A stretch of 64,000 bases of DNA from positions 1,736,001 to 1,800,000 of the forward strand of contig NZ_LR699553.1 in assembly GCF_902459535.1 (NCBI RefSeq), in the 5' to 3' direction. The notes beneath the pieces were generated by a model. That model saw only the letters and a list, made by a program, of their open reading frames with translations. It did not search any database and was not told the DNA's origin. Made by a program: the position numbers and the translations under genes. Source of the stretch: Paraburkholderia dioscoreae (GTDB lineage Bacteria; Pseudomonadota; Gammaproteobacteria; Burkholderiales; Burkholderiaceae). Shown here one piece after another: positions 53,605-62,712 of this stretch; position 1 is the first letter of the stretch, and every line of letters starts with the position of its first letter.

Positions 53605-55182
53605 TTGATTCGCAGCTTGCCGCCGAAGGTATCCGCCGCGCAGTTCGATCGCGCACTCGCCGCCTGGCGCTCGATTGTCGGCGAGCCGCAGGTGGTGAGC
53701 TCGGCGGATGGGCTCGCGGCGTATCGCGATCCGTTCGCGCCCGGCGAGCGCGAAGCGTTTTCGGCCAGTGCCGCGCTCATGCCCGGATCCGTCGACGAGA
53801 TCCGCGCGATATTGCGGATTGCCAATCAATTTCGCATTCCGTTGTGGACCGTTTCGACCGGACGCAACTTCGCCTACGGTGGTGCGGCGCCGCGCCTGGC
53901 CGGTTCGGTCGTGCTCGATCTGCACAGGATGAACCGCATCCTCGAAGTGAACGAGACAATGGGCTACGCGCTGGTCGAACCGGGCGTCAGCTACTTCGAT
54001 CTGTACGCGTATCTGCGCGAGAAGGGCTACAGGCTGTGGGTCGATCCACCCGCGGCCGGCTGGGGCAGCGTGGTCGGCAATACGCTCGAGCGCGGCTTCG
54101 GCTATACGGACTACGGCGATCACGCGGCGGCGCAGTGCGGCATGGAAGTGGTGCTGGCCAACGGCGACGTGTTGCGCACGGGCATGGGCGGAATCGAAAT
54201 CGGCACCGCGTGGCAGCTGTATCAGCCGGGCTACGGACCCTCGTTCGATGCGATGTTCATGCAGTCGAACTACGGCATCGTCACCAAGCTGGGCGTTTGG
54301 CTGATGCCCGCGCCGCCCGCGTATCTGCTCGGCGAAATCCAGTTCCGGCATGAAGCGGATCTCGAAACGATCGTGGAGATTTTGCGTCCGTTGCGACTCG
54401 ATGAAACGATCCGCAATCACGCGGTGATCGAAGGCGGCCTGCGCCGCGCGGCCGGTCTGTCGGCGCGTGCGCAATGGTATGACGGCCCTGGCGCGATGCC
54501 CGAGAGCGCGGTGGCCGCGATGCTCGACAAGCTGGATGTGGGCCGCTGGAATCTGCATTTTGCGCTATACGGTACGCCTGAATTGATCGACGCGCGCTAT
54601 GCGATCGTGCAGCGCGCGTTCGCCCGCGTGCCGCAGGCGCGGCTCTCCGCCACGCGTTACGCGGGCGATGCGCAGCCCACCGGGGGCGGCGATCGCAATC
54701 TCGCCGGCATTCCGGCGATGACCGCGTTTCGCATGCTCGACTGGCGTGGCGGCGCGGGCGCGCACGTCGACTTCGCGCCGGTGTGCCCGGCGACGGGGCG
54801 CGACGCGCTGCGTCAATACACGATGGTCAAAGCGCGCGCCGCGGAATACGGCTTCGATTACTACGGCGGTTTTACGGCGGGCGCGCGGCATCTGCATCAC
54901 ATTTTCGCGGCGATCTTCGACCGCGACGACGCGAACCAGGTCGAGCAGGCCGGCGCGCTGGTGCGTTCGCTGATCAGCGATGCGCGCGCGGCGGGCTACG
55001 GCGAATATCGCACGCATCTCGCGTATATGGATTTTGCCGCGGCCCAATACAGCTTCAACGACGGCGCTCTGCTGCGGCTCTCGGAGACGATCAAGGACGC
55101 GCTCGACCCGAACGGCATTCTCGCGCCGGGCAAGCAAGGCATCTGGCCGGCGGCATGGCGCGACCGGCGAGGCTACACCTGA
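53605..55182 (+). CDS. 4-cresol-dehydrogenase-like FAD oxidoreductase
   Basis: This 525-residue flavoprotein belongs to the VAO/PCMH family and resembles the flavoprotein subunit of 4-cresol dehydrogenase along its length (from memory). FAD-binding features include STGRNFAYGGAAPRL near residue 84 and PVGNT/GYTDYGDH-like text near 155-172, then CGMEVVLANGDVLRTGMGG and SNYGIVTKLGVWLMP. The C-terminal substrate domain contains FRMLDWRGGAG, where the Tyr that binds FAD covalently in PchF is replaced by Leu378. The start is TTG at 53605, supported by AAGGAGA at 53594-53600. No cytochrome partner follows. Likely a phenol or alcohol oxidase or dehydrogenase with non-covalent FAD. Confidence 0.8.
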   Translation: MIRSLPPKVSAAQFDRALAAWRSIVGEPQVVSSADGLAAYRDPFAPGEREAFSASAALMPGSVDEIRAILRIANQFRIPLWTVSTGRNFAYGGAAPRLAGSVVLDLHRMNRILEVNETMGYALVEPGVSYFDLYAYLREKGYRLWVDPPAAGWGSVVGNTLERGFGYTDYGDHAAAQCGMEVVLANGDVLRTGMGGIEIGTAWQLYQPGYGPSFDAMFMQSNYGIVTKLGVWLMPAPPAYLLGEIQFRHEADLETIVEILRPLRLDETIRNHAVIEGGLRRAAGLSARAQWYDGPGAMPESAVAAMLDKLDVGRWNLHFALYGTPELIDARYAIVQRAFARVPQARLSATRYAGDAQPTGGGDRNLAGIPAMTAFRMLDWRGGAGAHVDFAPVCPATGRDALRQYTMVKARAAEYGFDYYGGFTAGARHLHHIFAAIFDRDDANQVEQAGALVRSLISDARAAGYGEYRTHLAYMDFAAAQYSFNDGALLRLSETIKDALDPNGILAPGKQGIWPAAWRDRRGYT

Positions 55183-55222
55183 GGCGTGCGCTGCACGCGC
55201 TCAATGACGACAGGAGCGATCA

Positions 55223-55639
55223 ATGGACCGCCGCACTTTCATGATGACCGGCGCCTGCCTGCCGACCGTGGCAGGCGGCGCGTGGCCGTGGCTCGCGCAC
55301 GGCGCGGCTCATGGCAATACGGTGGCGCTTGCCGATTCCACGCTGGCCCAGGGCGCCGCGCTCGCCGGCTATGCCGCGCACAGGCAGTGGCCGGTTTTCG
55401 AAACCGGCGACGATATCGGCATGCTGTGGCACACGACACTCGCACCGCTTCTTCGCGCGACGTCCACGCATGCGTCGGTCTCGCTGATCGGCATCACTCG
55501 CGTCTCCGATTATTTCGTCCTGAGCGAACTCGCGACTCGTGCGGGACACCTGATCGAACACACTCGCGAACAAGGCGCGAGCGCTAACGCGCAACCGGCC
55601 CATGTTGCGTTCGTGTTCGCGCCGCGCGTGCCGCGCTAG
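55223..55639 (+). CDS. Small Tat-like exported hypothetical protein
   Basis: This 138-residue protein begins MDRRTFMMTGACLPTVAGG, a twin-arginine-like signal, and continues with a soluble domain of no family I recognise (VALADSTLAQGAALAGYAAH; VFETGDDIGMLWHTTLAPLL). CAGGAG six bases upstream supports the start. It follows the flavoprotein by 40 bases in the same direction, and its stop shares CTAG with the opposite gene. A role with the flavoprotein is inference only. Confidence 0.6.
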   Translation: MDRRTFMMTGACLPTVAGGAWPWLAHGAAHGNTVALADSTLAQGAALAGYAAHRQWPVFETGDDIGMLWHTTLAPLLRATSTHASVSLIGITRVSDYFVLSELATRAGHLIEHTREQGASANAQPAHVAFVFAPRVPR

Positions 55640-56670
55640 AACCTGTACGCCTTGTTCTTCGGATCGAACGTCGAGTCGTCGAATGTTTTCGGCGTGATGG
55701 TTTCGAACACGATTCTCTCGAAGATATTACCGTCGTTGTCGTAAGACTCGACGCTGCGGAAATACGGATGCCGCAGATCGAGGCCGAGCGTTTCCTTCTT
55801 CGCGTAGAACTGCGGCTGGCCCATCGGCGTTTCGAAGGTGAAAGCCACCACACGTACGCCGTCGATCGTTTTGACTTCCACCGTGGACGAGCGCGGCAGA
55901 CCGGCGGCAGCGTATTTTTTGCCTTCGTCGAGGTACTGGTTCGCAATGTATTCGGTGCCGAGATCGCGCACGTCATGGTTCGATTGCGAGTGGGCGAGGG
56001 CGCCATTCAGCGAGGTCCACAACGGCATCACGTTCAGGATGCCGCCCAGGTGTCCATACAATTCGTCGGTCCGTTTGGACTCGTCGTAGATGACTTCCTG
56101 ACCCGCGTGGCCGCCGTCGGGCAGCCACGTAGCGTAGATTCGCAGCGGGTCGTGCGTGAGGCGCACCAGCATGTGATCGGGCTTGTCGGGCCAACTGCCG
56201 TGAATGCGTTCCGAACGCGACATGGTGAACTCGTACGACGGATAACCGTTCGGCCCTTCCTTGATATAGCGCGGCAACGCGAGCGGGTCGAGCGACTGGA
56301 ATAGCGCGACCAGTTGGGCGTCGCCGAGCTTTTCCAGGGCGCCGCTCTGTTGCGCGGCGCGCAGCCATTTGACCTGTTGATCCAGCGTGAGCTTGCCGAC
56401 CTGCGAGGACGGCGTGGCCGGCGCCTTGACGGCGTTGACGGTATCGAGCGCGGGCGGCGTGTCGTCGTTTTGCGCGAACGCGGCGGGAGTGGCCAGTGCG
56501 GCCAGTGCGGCCGCGCCGCTCATGAGCGCGGCGAGCAGGAGTCCGCGCGACGGCACGCTTTGCAACGGTGCATGGCGCGACGCCCACAAGCGGGCGGCTT
56601 GCGTCGAATCACGGATGAGGTGCATGAAGGCCGGCGTGCGGCATGAGCGTGCGGACATGCGGTGCTTCAT
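55636..56670 (-). CDS. Exported DUF1571 protein
   Basis: This 344-residue protein has a long N-terminus with a signal peptide near residues 35-66 (LLLAALMSGAAALAALATPAAFAQ) and a DUF1571 domain. Text such as YPSYEFTMSRSERIHGSWPD, MLVRLTHDPLRIYATWLPDG and GQEVIYDESKRTDELYGHLGG gives the match. Family members are periplasmic or lipoprotein-like beta-proteins of unknown role. An ATG further in (HLIRDS at residue 16) could be the real start. It lies 37 bases downstream of fadD on the same strand. Confidence 0.7.
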   Translation of the reverse strand: MKHRMSARSCRTPAFMHLIRDSTQAARLWASRHAPLQSVPSRGLLLAALMSGAAALAALATPAAFAQNDDTPPALDTVNAVKAPATPSSQVGKLTLDQQVKWLRAAQQSGALEKLGDAQLVALFQSLDPLALPRYIKEGPNGYPSYEFTMSRSERIHGSWPDKPDHMLVRLTHDPLRIYATWLPDGGHAGQEVIYDESKRTDELYGHLGGILNVMPLWTSLNGALAHSQSNHDVRDLGTEYIANQYLDEGKKYAAAGLPRSSTVEVKTIDGVRVVAFTFETPMGQPQFYAKKETLGLDLRHPYFRSVESYDNDGNIFERIVFETITPKTFDDSTFDPKNKAYRF

Positions 56671-56707
56671 GAATCTCTCCGTAAGGTGATGCGAGGCGCA
56701 ACCTCTG

Positions 56708-58534
56708 TCAGGCAGGCTTTTGCTTCGCGAGTTCCTCGTCTCGCAGTGCGCGGCGCAGAATTTTACCTACGTTGGTTTGCGGCAGCTCGTCGCGGAACTC
56801 GACGAGCTTCGGCACCTTGTAACCTGTCAGGTTCTTGCGGCAATGGGCGATCACCTGTTCCGCCGTCAGCGAAGGATTGCGCCGGACGATGAACACCTTC
56901 ACCCGTTCGCCCTGCGCGGCATCAGGCACGCCGATGGCCGCCACTTCCCGCACGTCCGGATGCGTTGCGATCACGTCTTCGACTTCGTTCGGATAGACGT
57001 TGAAGCCCGACACCAGGATCATGTCCTTCTTACGGTCGATCAGGCGGATAAAGCCGCGCGAATCCATCACGCCGATGTCGCCGGTGGCGAGCCAGCCGTC
57101 GTCGTCGATCACCTTGGCGGTTTCCTCCGGGCGATTCCAGTAGCCCTTCATCACCTGCGGCCCCTTCACGCACAATTCGCCCGCCTCGCCGATGTTCGCC
57201 CAACTGCCGTCGTCTTTCCGGAAGCGCACGTGAGTGGACGGCGCGGGCAAACCGATCGACCCTTCGAAGTCGCGCATGTTGTTCAGATCGACCGGATTCA
57301 TCGAGACGATCGGCGAGCATTCGGTCAGCCCATATCCTTCGATGATCGGTTTGCCGGTCACCGCCTTGAAACGCTCGGCCACCGACTTCTGCGTGGCCAT
57401 GCCGCCGGCCATCGCGAGCTTGAGATCCGAGAAGTCGCGCTTGCAGAACTCCTCGTTTTCGAGGAACGCGTTGTAGAGCGTATTCACGGCGGTCATGCCG
57501 GTGAATTTTTCGTGACGGATGATCATCATCACGCGCTTCATGTCGCGCGGATTGGCGATCAGAATGTTGCGGCCGCCGAGCCCCATGAAGATCAGCGCGT
57601 TCACGGTCAACGAATAGATGTGGTAGAGCGGCAGCGGCGTGAGCACCGTTTCGACGTCGCCGGTCAGTTGCCCTTCGGACCACGCTTTCGCCTGCAGCAG
57701 ATTGGCAATGATGTTCTTGTGCGTGAGCATCGCGCCCTTGGCGACGCCGGTCGTGCCGCCCGTGTACTGGAGGAACGCTATGTCCGCATGCGTGGGGCGC
57801 ACGGGTGTCAACGGCCGCGAGTAGCCGATTGAAAGCGCTTCGAGCAGCGGCACGGCGTTGGGCAGGTTGTACGCGGGCACCATCTTTTTCACGTGCCGTA
57901 GCATGAAATTGAGCAGACGTCCCTTCAGATTCAGGCCGTCGGCAAGCAGATCGCCGAGACCCGTCACGATAACGTTCTGCACTTTGGTCCCCGGCAGCGC
58001 GTCTTCGACCGTCTTCGCGAAGTTCTCGAACACGATGATGGTTTGCGCGCCGCTGTCCTTCAATTGATGCGCGAGTTCGCGCACCGTATAGAGCGGATTC
58101 ACGTTGACCACCACGCCGCCGGCCTTCAGTATGCCGAACAGCGACACCGGATACTGGAACGTGTTCGGCAGCATGATCGCCACGCGCTCGCCCGGCTTCA
58201 CGCCGAGGCTTTGCAGATACGCGGCGAATGCGCTGGCCTTGCGGCCGAGCTCGCCGTAGGTCATGTTCGCGCCCACGCTCACATAGGCCACACGCTCGCG
58301 GAACCGGGCGATACATTCGTCGAAGAACTGCACGACCGATTCGTACTGCGCGACGTCGATGTCGTGCGGCACGTCTGCCGGATAGGACGCGTACCAGATG
58401 GCGTCGGTGTTGGGCGCGTGAACGGGCGCCTGAGCCGGCGCCTGAGTCTGCGTGGAAGCAGGCGCGGGGTTCGCGGCGTACTGCGGTGCGGAATCGGCGG
58501 CTAGCGGAAGCGGGGTTTGAGTGGACTGCGTCAT
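56708..58534 (-). CDS. fadD: Long-chain fatty acid-CoA ligase
   Basis: FadD activates fatty acids to acyl-CoA with ATP at the inner face of the membrane. The AMP-binding P-loop YTGGTTGVAKGAML is at residues 257-270, GYGLTECSP near 405, the hinge DIGVMDSRGFIRLIDRKKDMI follows, and the catalytic lysine lies in TNVGKILRR near the C-terminus. The 608-residue protein carries an extra N-terminal segment of about 40 residues rich in Gln, Ala and Pro (QTQAPAQAPVHAP). It lies downstream of the thiolase gene with a gap of about 210 bases, so it may have its own promoter. Confidence 0.92.
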   Translation of the reverse strand: MTQSTQTPLPLAADSAPQYAANPAPASTQTQAPAQAPVHAPNTDAIWYASYPADVPHDIDVAQYESVVQFFDECIARFRERVAYVSVGANMTYGELGRKASAFAAYLQSLGVKPGERVAIMLPNTFQYPVSLFGILKAGGVVVNVNPLYTVRELAHQLKDSGAQTIIVFENFAKTVEDALPGTKVQNVIVTGLGDLLADGLNLKGRLLNFMLRHVKKMVPAYNLPNAVPLLEALSIGYSRPLTPVRPTHADIAFLQYTGGTTGVAKGAMLTHKNIIANLLQAKAWSEGQLTGDVETVLTPLPLYHIYSLTVNALIFMGLGGRNILIANPRDMKRVMMIIRHEKFTGMTAVNTLYNAFLENEEFCKRDFSDLKLAMAGGMATQKSVAERFKAVTGKPIIEGYGLTECSPIVSMNPVDLNNMRDFEGSIGLPAPSTHVRFRKDDGSWANIGEAGELCVKGPQVMKGYWNRPEETAKVIDDDGWLATGDIGVMDSRGFIRLIDRKKDMILVSGFNVYPNEVEDVIATHPDVREVAAIGVPDAAQGERVKVFIVRRNPSLTAEQVIAHCRKNLTGYKVPKLVEFRDELPQTNVGKILRRALRDEELAKQKPA

Positions 58535-58746
58535 GATCGTCTCCCATGCAAAGCGGTCGACCGGAGCTGGCGCTATGGTGCTTTGGCGCTTGTCCCGGTC
58601 CCATGCAAGATAGTGGCTGAAGCTGCAGCTTCACCTGTTTGTGTGTTGATCCTGCGGTCGGTCAGTCATCCAGGCACTCCGCGCGAGTGCGGCAGCGCGC
58701 GAAGCAAAAACACGCCGCGAAGCGAGTGCGAAAAACATCACGCCGC

Positions 58747-60048
58747 TCAGCGCTCCAGAATCGCGACCACACCCTGGCCGCCCGCCGCGCAGATCGAAAT
58801 CAGTCCGCGCGCGGTGCCGGCCGGTTTGTCGAGTTGCGCGAGCATTTTCGCGAGACCGGCGACGATGCGTCCACCCGTCGCCGCGAATGGATGACCCGTG
58901 GCAAGCGAGCTGCCATTCACGTTCAGTTTCGCCCGATCGATCGCCCCGAGCGCGCCCGGCAAACCGAGTTGCGTGCGGCAATATTCGTCATCCTGCCACG
59001 CCGCGAGCGTGCACAACACCTGGGCGGCGAACGCTTCGTGAATTTCGTACAGATCGAAGTCCTGCAAGGTGAGTCCGGCGCGCGCCAGCATGCGCGGCAC
59101 AGCGTATGCGGGCGCCATCAGCAGGCCTTCTTTCCTGTCGAAGAAATCGACGGCGGCGGTTTCGGACCAGCTCAGATACGCGAGCACCGGCAGTCCATGC
59201 CGCGCGGCCCAGTCCTCGCTCGCGAGCAGCACGGCGGAGGCGCCGTCGGTGAGCGGCGTCGAATTGCCGGCGGTCAGCGTGCCGGCGTCGCGATCGAACA
59301 CCGGCTTCAGGCTCGCGAGTTTTTCCAGCGTGAGGTCGGCGCGCAGATTGTTGTCTTGCGCAAGACCCCGGTACGGTGTCATCAGATCGTTGACGAAGCC
59401 GCGCGCGTACGCCGCCGTCAACTTGCGGTGGCTGTCGTAGGCGAGTACGTCCTGCGCCTCGCGCGAGATGTTCCAGCGTTTCGCCATCAGCTCGCAATGC
59501 TCGCCCATCGAAAGGCCCGTGCGCGGCTCGCCGTTACGCGGCAGCAGCGGCTTGAAAAACATGCCGGGCCGCAGTTTGCTCAGCGCGCCGACGCGTTGCC
59601 CGGTGCTCCTGCCGCGATTCGCTTCGAGCAGGATCTTGCGCATCCGCTCGTTGACGCCGATCGGCGCATCGGAAGTCGTATCGACGCCGCCCGCAATGCC
59701 CACTTCGATCTGCCCCAGGGCAATCTTGTTGGCGACGAGGATGGCAGCTTCGAGTCCGGTGCCGCAGGCCTGCTGGACGTCGTAGGCGGGCGTCTCTTTG
59801 GCAAGCGTGGTGGACAGCACGGATTCGCGCGTCAGATTGAAGTCGCGTGAATGTTTGATGACAGCGCCTGCCGCGACTTCGCCCAGCCGTTCGCCGTGCA
59901 GGTTATAGCGGTCGATCAGGCCTTGCAGCGTAAAGGTCAGCATGTCCTGATTCGACGCGGTCGCGTAGGCGGTGTTCGAGCGGGCAAACGGAATCCGGTT
60001 GCCTCCGACTATGGCGACGCGGCGTACGGCTGGCGGCGGGTTGGACAT
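58747..60048 (-). CDS. Acetyl-CoA C-acyltransferase (thiolase)
   Basis: This thiolase cleaves 3-oxoacyl-CoA with CoA, or joins two acyl-CoAs. The nucleophilic cysteine is Cys95 in QQACGTGLEA, the second catalytic set includes GHPFAATGGR, and CAAGGQGVVAILER closes the protein. From ATG 60048 (AAGGAG upstream) it is 433 residues, nearer FadI-type than short acetyl-CoA acetyltransferases. It lies between the MaoC gene and fadD. The longer frame to 60267 lacks any start signal. Confidence 0.9.
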   Translation of the reverse strand: MSNPPPAVRRVAIVGGNRIPFARSNTAYATASNQDMLTFTLQGLIDRYNLHGERLGEVAAGAVIKHSRDFNLTRESVLSTTLAKETPAYDVQQACGTGLEAAILVANKIALGQIEVGIAGGVDTTSDAPIGVNERMRKILLEANRGRSTGQRVGALSKLRPGMFFKPLLPRNGEPRTGLSMGEHCELMAKRWNISREAQDVLAYDSHRKLTAAYARGFVNDLMTPYRGLAQDNNLRADLTLEKLASLKPVFDRDAGTLTAGNSTPLTDGASAVLLASEDWAARHGLPVLAYLSWSETAAVDFFDRKEGLLMAPAYAVPRMLARAGLTLQDFDLYEIHEAFAAQVLCTLAAWQDDEYCRTQLGLPGALGAIDRAKLNVNGSSLATGHPFAATGGRIVAGLAKMLAQLDKPAGTARGLISICAAGGQGVVAILER

Positions 60049-60199
60049 GCTCGGCTCCTTCGGGTCGTTCCCTGGTTTTATTGAATGGTGCGAATGCTGC
60101 ACATGCTGCGATTGCGGTGATGCCTGATAACGACGGTCCTGATGCAACAACGATTTCAGCGGGCCCGAATTCCACGCTTCGACGCCCGATGCGCGTGCG

Positions 60200-61135
60200 T
60201 CATTGCAGTCTCCATTGCATGCGCCCACGCAAATGCGGTTTCTGTCCGCCAATGTCGCGCACTTCAATGTCGCGTTCGATCAGCGAAGGCGATGCACCCC
60301 ACAGTGAAGCCTCGCCGGGCAGCAGCATCGGCAGCTTGAATTCGGCGCTGAGCGTGGCTTCCGCGAGCGGCTTCGGCGGTTGCAGCGCGGAGGCGGCGCG
60401 CGCCAGCGTCCACATGCCATGCGCGATCGCGCGCGGAAAACCGAAGGCCTTCGCGGACAGCGCGCTCAGATGGATCGGGTTGTAGTCGCCGGACACGCCC
60501 GCGTAGTCGCGGCCGAGTTGCGACGGCAGTTGCCAGCGCGCGATGCGTTGCAGTGGTTCGGGCCCGAGTTCGAGCGGATCGAGCACGCTACCGCTCGCCT
60601 GCACGCCGCGCTTCAGATAGACGCTGTCGCCGTCCCACACTGCTTCGCCGCGCCGGTACATGTGGGTATGCAGCACGAACGCCTGGCCTTTGTCGTGGCG
60701 CAGCAGCGCGCCGAATTCCACCTCGACGCGCAGCATGTCCTTGTAGGCGAGCGGCCGGCGCAGGCGCACATGGTTGGCCAGATGCACGAGCCCGAGCGCC
60801 GACCACGGAAACGCCGGGTCGGTCAGCATCAGCAGATGCAAGGGAAAGGCGAGCAGATGCGGATACGTGAGCGGCACGCCGTGCTCGGGAATGAAACCGC
60901 ACACGCGCGCGTAATGCCAGATCTGCCCTGGCTCAAGGGGAACGGCGGGGCGCACGAGACGCAACGGCGGCAGATGTGTCTCGCGCCCGCGTTTGACGAT
61001 GCCGGACAACGCGCGCGCGTAGAGCTTCGCGGGCGCGGGCAAGGTGTCGATCACGACGGTCCTGGGCCGCACGGCGTCCGGCCGCGCCGTGTTCGATGCC
61101 TGACTGCCGCTGAACGGATCCCCCGGCTCACTCAT
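60200..61135 (-). CDS. MaoC-type hydratase/dehydratase
   Basis: This 311-residue hot-dog fold enzyme is a likely (R)-specific enoyl-CoA hydratase or 3-hydroxyacyl dehydratase. The hydratase-2 motif is clear in GVSGDYNPIHLSALSAKAFGFPRAIAHGMW, with the catalytic Asp and His in DYNPIH. The N-terminal half looks like a degenerate second hot-dog domain. The start at ATG 61135 is two bases after the FabG stop, so the two are a tight operon pair and may act on the same substrate. Confidence 0.86.
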   Translation of the reverse strand: MSEPGDPFSGSQASNTARPDAVRPRTVVIDTLPAPAKLYARALSGIVKRGRETHLPPLRLVRPAVPLEPGQIWHYARVCGFIPEHGVPLTYPHLLAFPLHLLMLTDPAFPWSALGLVHLANHVRLRRPLAYKDMLRVEVEFGALLRHDKGQAFVLHTHMYRRGEAVWDGDSVYLKRGVQASGSVLDPLELGPEPLQRIARWQLPSQLGRDYAGVSGDYNPIHLSALSAKAFGFPRAIAHGMWTLARAASALQPPKPLAEATLSAEFKLPMLLPGEASLWGASPSLIERDIEVRDIGGQKPHLRGRMQWRLQ

Positions 61136-61137
61136 GG

Positions 61138-62553
61138 TCACGCTCCAATCAGGCTTTGTCCGCACACGCGCACGACCTGGCCGCTCACGCCCGCCGATCC
61201 CGGATGCGCGAGCCACGCAATAGTCTGCGCGACGTCGACCGGCTGGCCGCCCTGGCTCATCGAATTCATGCGGCGGCCGGCTTCGCGGATTGCGAGCGGA
61301 ATCTTCGCGGTCATCTGCGTTTCGATGAAGCCGGGCGCGACGGCGTTGATCGTGATGCCGCGCGCGTGCAACTGCGGCGCCATGCTTTGCACGCGACCGA
61401 TCACGCCGGCCTTCGAGGTGGCGTAATTGGTCTGGCCGAGATTGCCGGCAATGCCGCTGATCGACGACACGCCGACGATCCGGCCGCCGTCGCGCAGAAT
61501 GCCGGCGGCGAGCAGGGCGTCGTCGATCCGCTCCTGCGCGGACAGGTTGATGTCGATCACGCTTTGCCAGGCGGCCTCGGTCATCTTCACGATGGTCTTG
61601 TCCTTCGTGATGCCGGCGTTGTGCACGACGATATCCACGCCCTGTTCGTCGAGCGCGGCGGCGATCTGCGCGGGTGCTTCGGGCGCGGCGATGTCGAACG
61701 CGAGCGCGGTGCCGTTCAGTTGACGCATGGTGGCGTCGAGCGCCTCGCGGGCCGTTGGGATGTCGATGCCGATTACGTGCGCGCCTTCCGCCGCCAGCAC
61801 GCTCGCGATCGATGCGCCGATGCCGCGCGCGGCGCCGGTCACGACCGCGCGCCGGCCCGCGAGCGGCTGCCGCCAGTCGAACGTGGGTGTCGTTTCCGCG
61901 CCGGCACTGGCGGCGGCGATGCGCACGACCTGACCCGACACATAAGCCGAGCGCGGCGACAGAAAGAAACGCAGCGTCGCTTCAGCGCGACCTTCGGCGC
62001 CTTGCTCCACGTAGACCAGATTGGCGGTGATGCCGCGCCGCGCTTCCTTGCCGAGCGAACGCGTGAAGCCTTCGAGCGCGCGCTGCGCGGTCCACTGCCG
62101 CGGCGTCGCACAGCTTTCCGGCGGCCGTCCCAGCACGATGGTGCGCCCGCACCTGCCGAGCGAGCGCAGTGTGTCGTGAAAGAAGCCGTGCAGCGGTTCG
62201 AGCTGGGTGCTGTCTTCGATCCCGCTCGCGTCGAACAGCAGGGCCGCGAGCTTGCCTTGGGAGCCGGAATCGGCCGCTTCGAAACGCCCCGTCATCAGAC
62301 CGTGGCGATTGGCGAGCGGCACCCACAGCCCGGCGCCTTCATGCGCGACGCTGGTCACGCCGATGCCGGCCACGAGATTCGCGAGCGCGTCGAGCAACTG
62401 CGGTTCGCGGCCCGCACCGATCGCCATCAGGCCGCCGAACTCCGGCTGGTCGGCGCGATAGCGGCGCAGCACCTCGGGCTTCGGCAGGCCGAGCGAGCGC
62501 GCAAGGCGCGCGCCGAACGGCGAATTGACGAAGTTCAGATAAGAGTCGTTCAT
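61138..62553 (-). CDS. High-molecular-weight FabG-type 3-oxoacyl reductase
   Basis: This SDR reductase has 471 residues, nearly twice the usual FabG length. Residues 1-205 are a Rossmann-like domain without the glycine motif. The C-terminal 250 residues carry the active SDR: GAARGIGASIA, the NAG motif (VVHNAGITKDK), the Ser in GVSSISG, the YATSKAG Tyr/Lys pair and NAVAPGFIETQM. This matches the FabG4-type reductases of mycobacteria and relatives. It is directly followed by the MaoC hydratase, an arrangement suited to fatty acyl chain reduction or degradation. The start at ATG 62553 is chosen because the upstream extension is low-complexity. Confidence 0.87.
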   Translation of the reverse strand: MNDSYLNFVNSPFGARLARSLGLPKPEVLRRYRADQPEFGGLMAIGAGREPQLLDALANLVAGIGVTSVAHEGAGLWVPLANRHGLMTGRFEAADSGSQGKLAALLFDASGIEDSTQLEPLHGFFHDTLRSLGRCGRTIVLGRPPESCATPRQWTAQRALEGFTRSLGKEARRGITANLVYVEQGAEGRAEATLRFFLSPRSAYVSGQVVRIAAASAGAETTPTFDWRQPLAGRRAVVTGAARGIGASIASVLAAEGAHVIGIDIPTAREALDATMRQLNGTALAFDIAAPEAPAQIAAALDEQGVDIVVHNAGITKDKTIVKMTEAAWQSVIDINLSAQERIDDALLAAGILRDGGRIVGVSSISGIAGNLGQTNYATSKAGVIGRVQSMAPQLHARGITINAVAPGFIETQMTAKIPLAIREAGRRMNSMSQGGQPVDVAQTIAWLAHPGSAGVSGQVVRVCGQSLIGA

Positions 62554-62712
62554 ATTATTGATTGCTCCCGCTGGCCACGCCTCGAAGGCAGCCCCCGGCC
62601 CGAATGAAGTCCCTCGCGGGATTGGAGGCGTCGAACGTGTGTCAGTGTGCACCGAGTTCGGCGCACACGGCGCGCCTTTCCCGGATGTTTTTTTTACAAG
62701 CCGGCGCCGAGC

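Noticed and set aside
62686..62700. T8 run after the fadE stop as a terminator
   Set aside because: The T run is on the plus strand. For the minus-strand fadE transcript it is an A run and no stem precedes a U tract.
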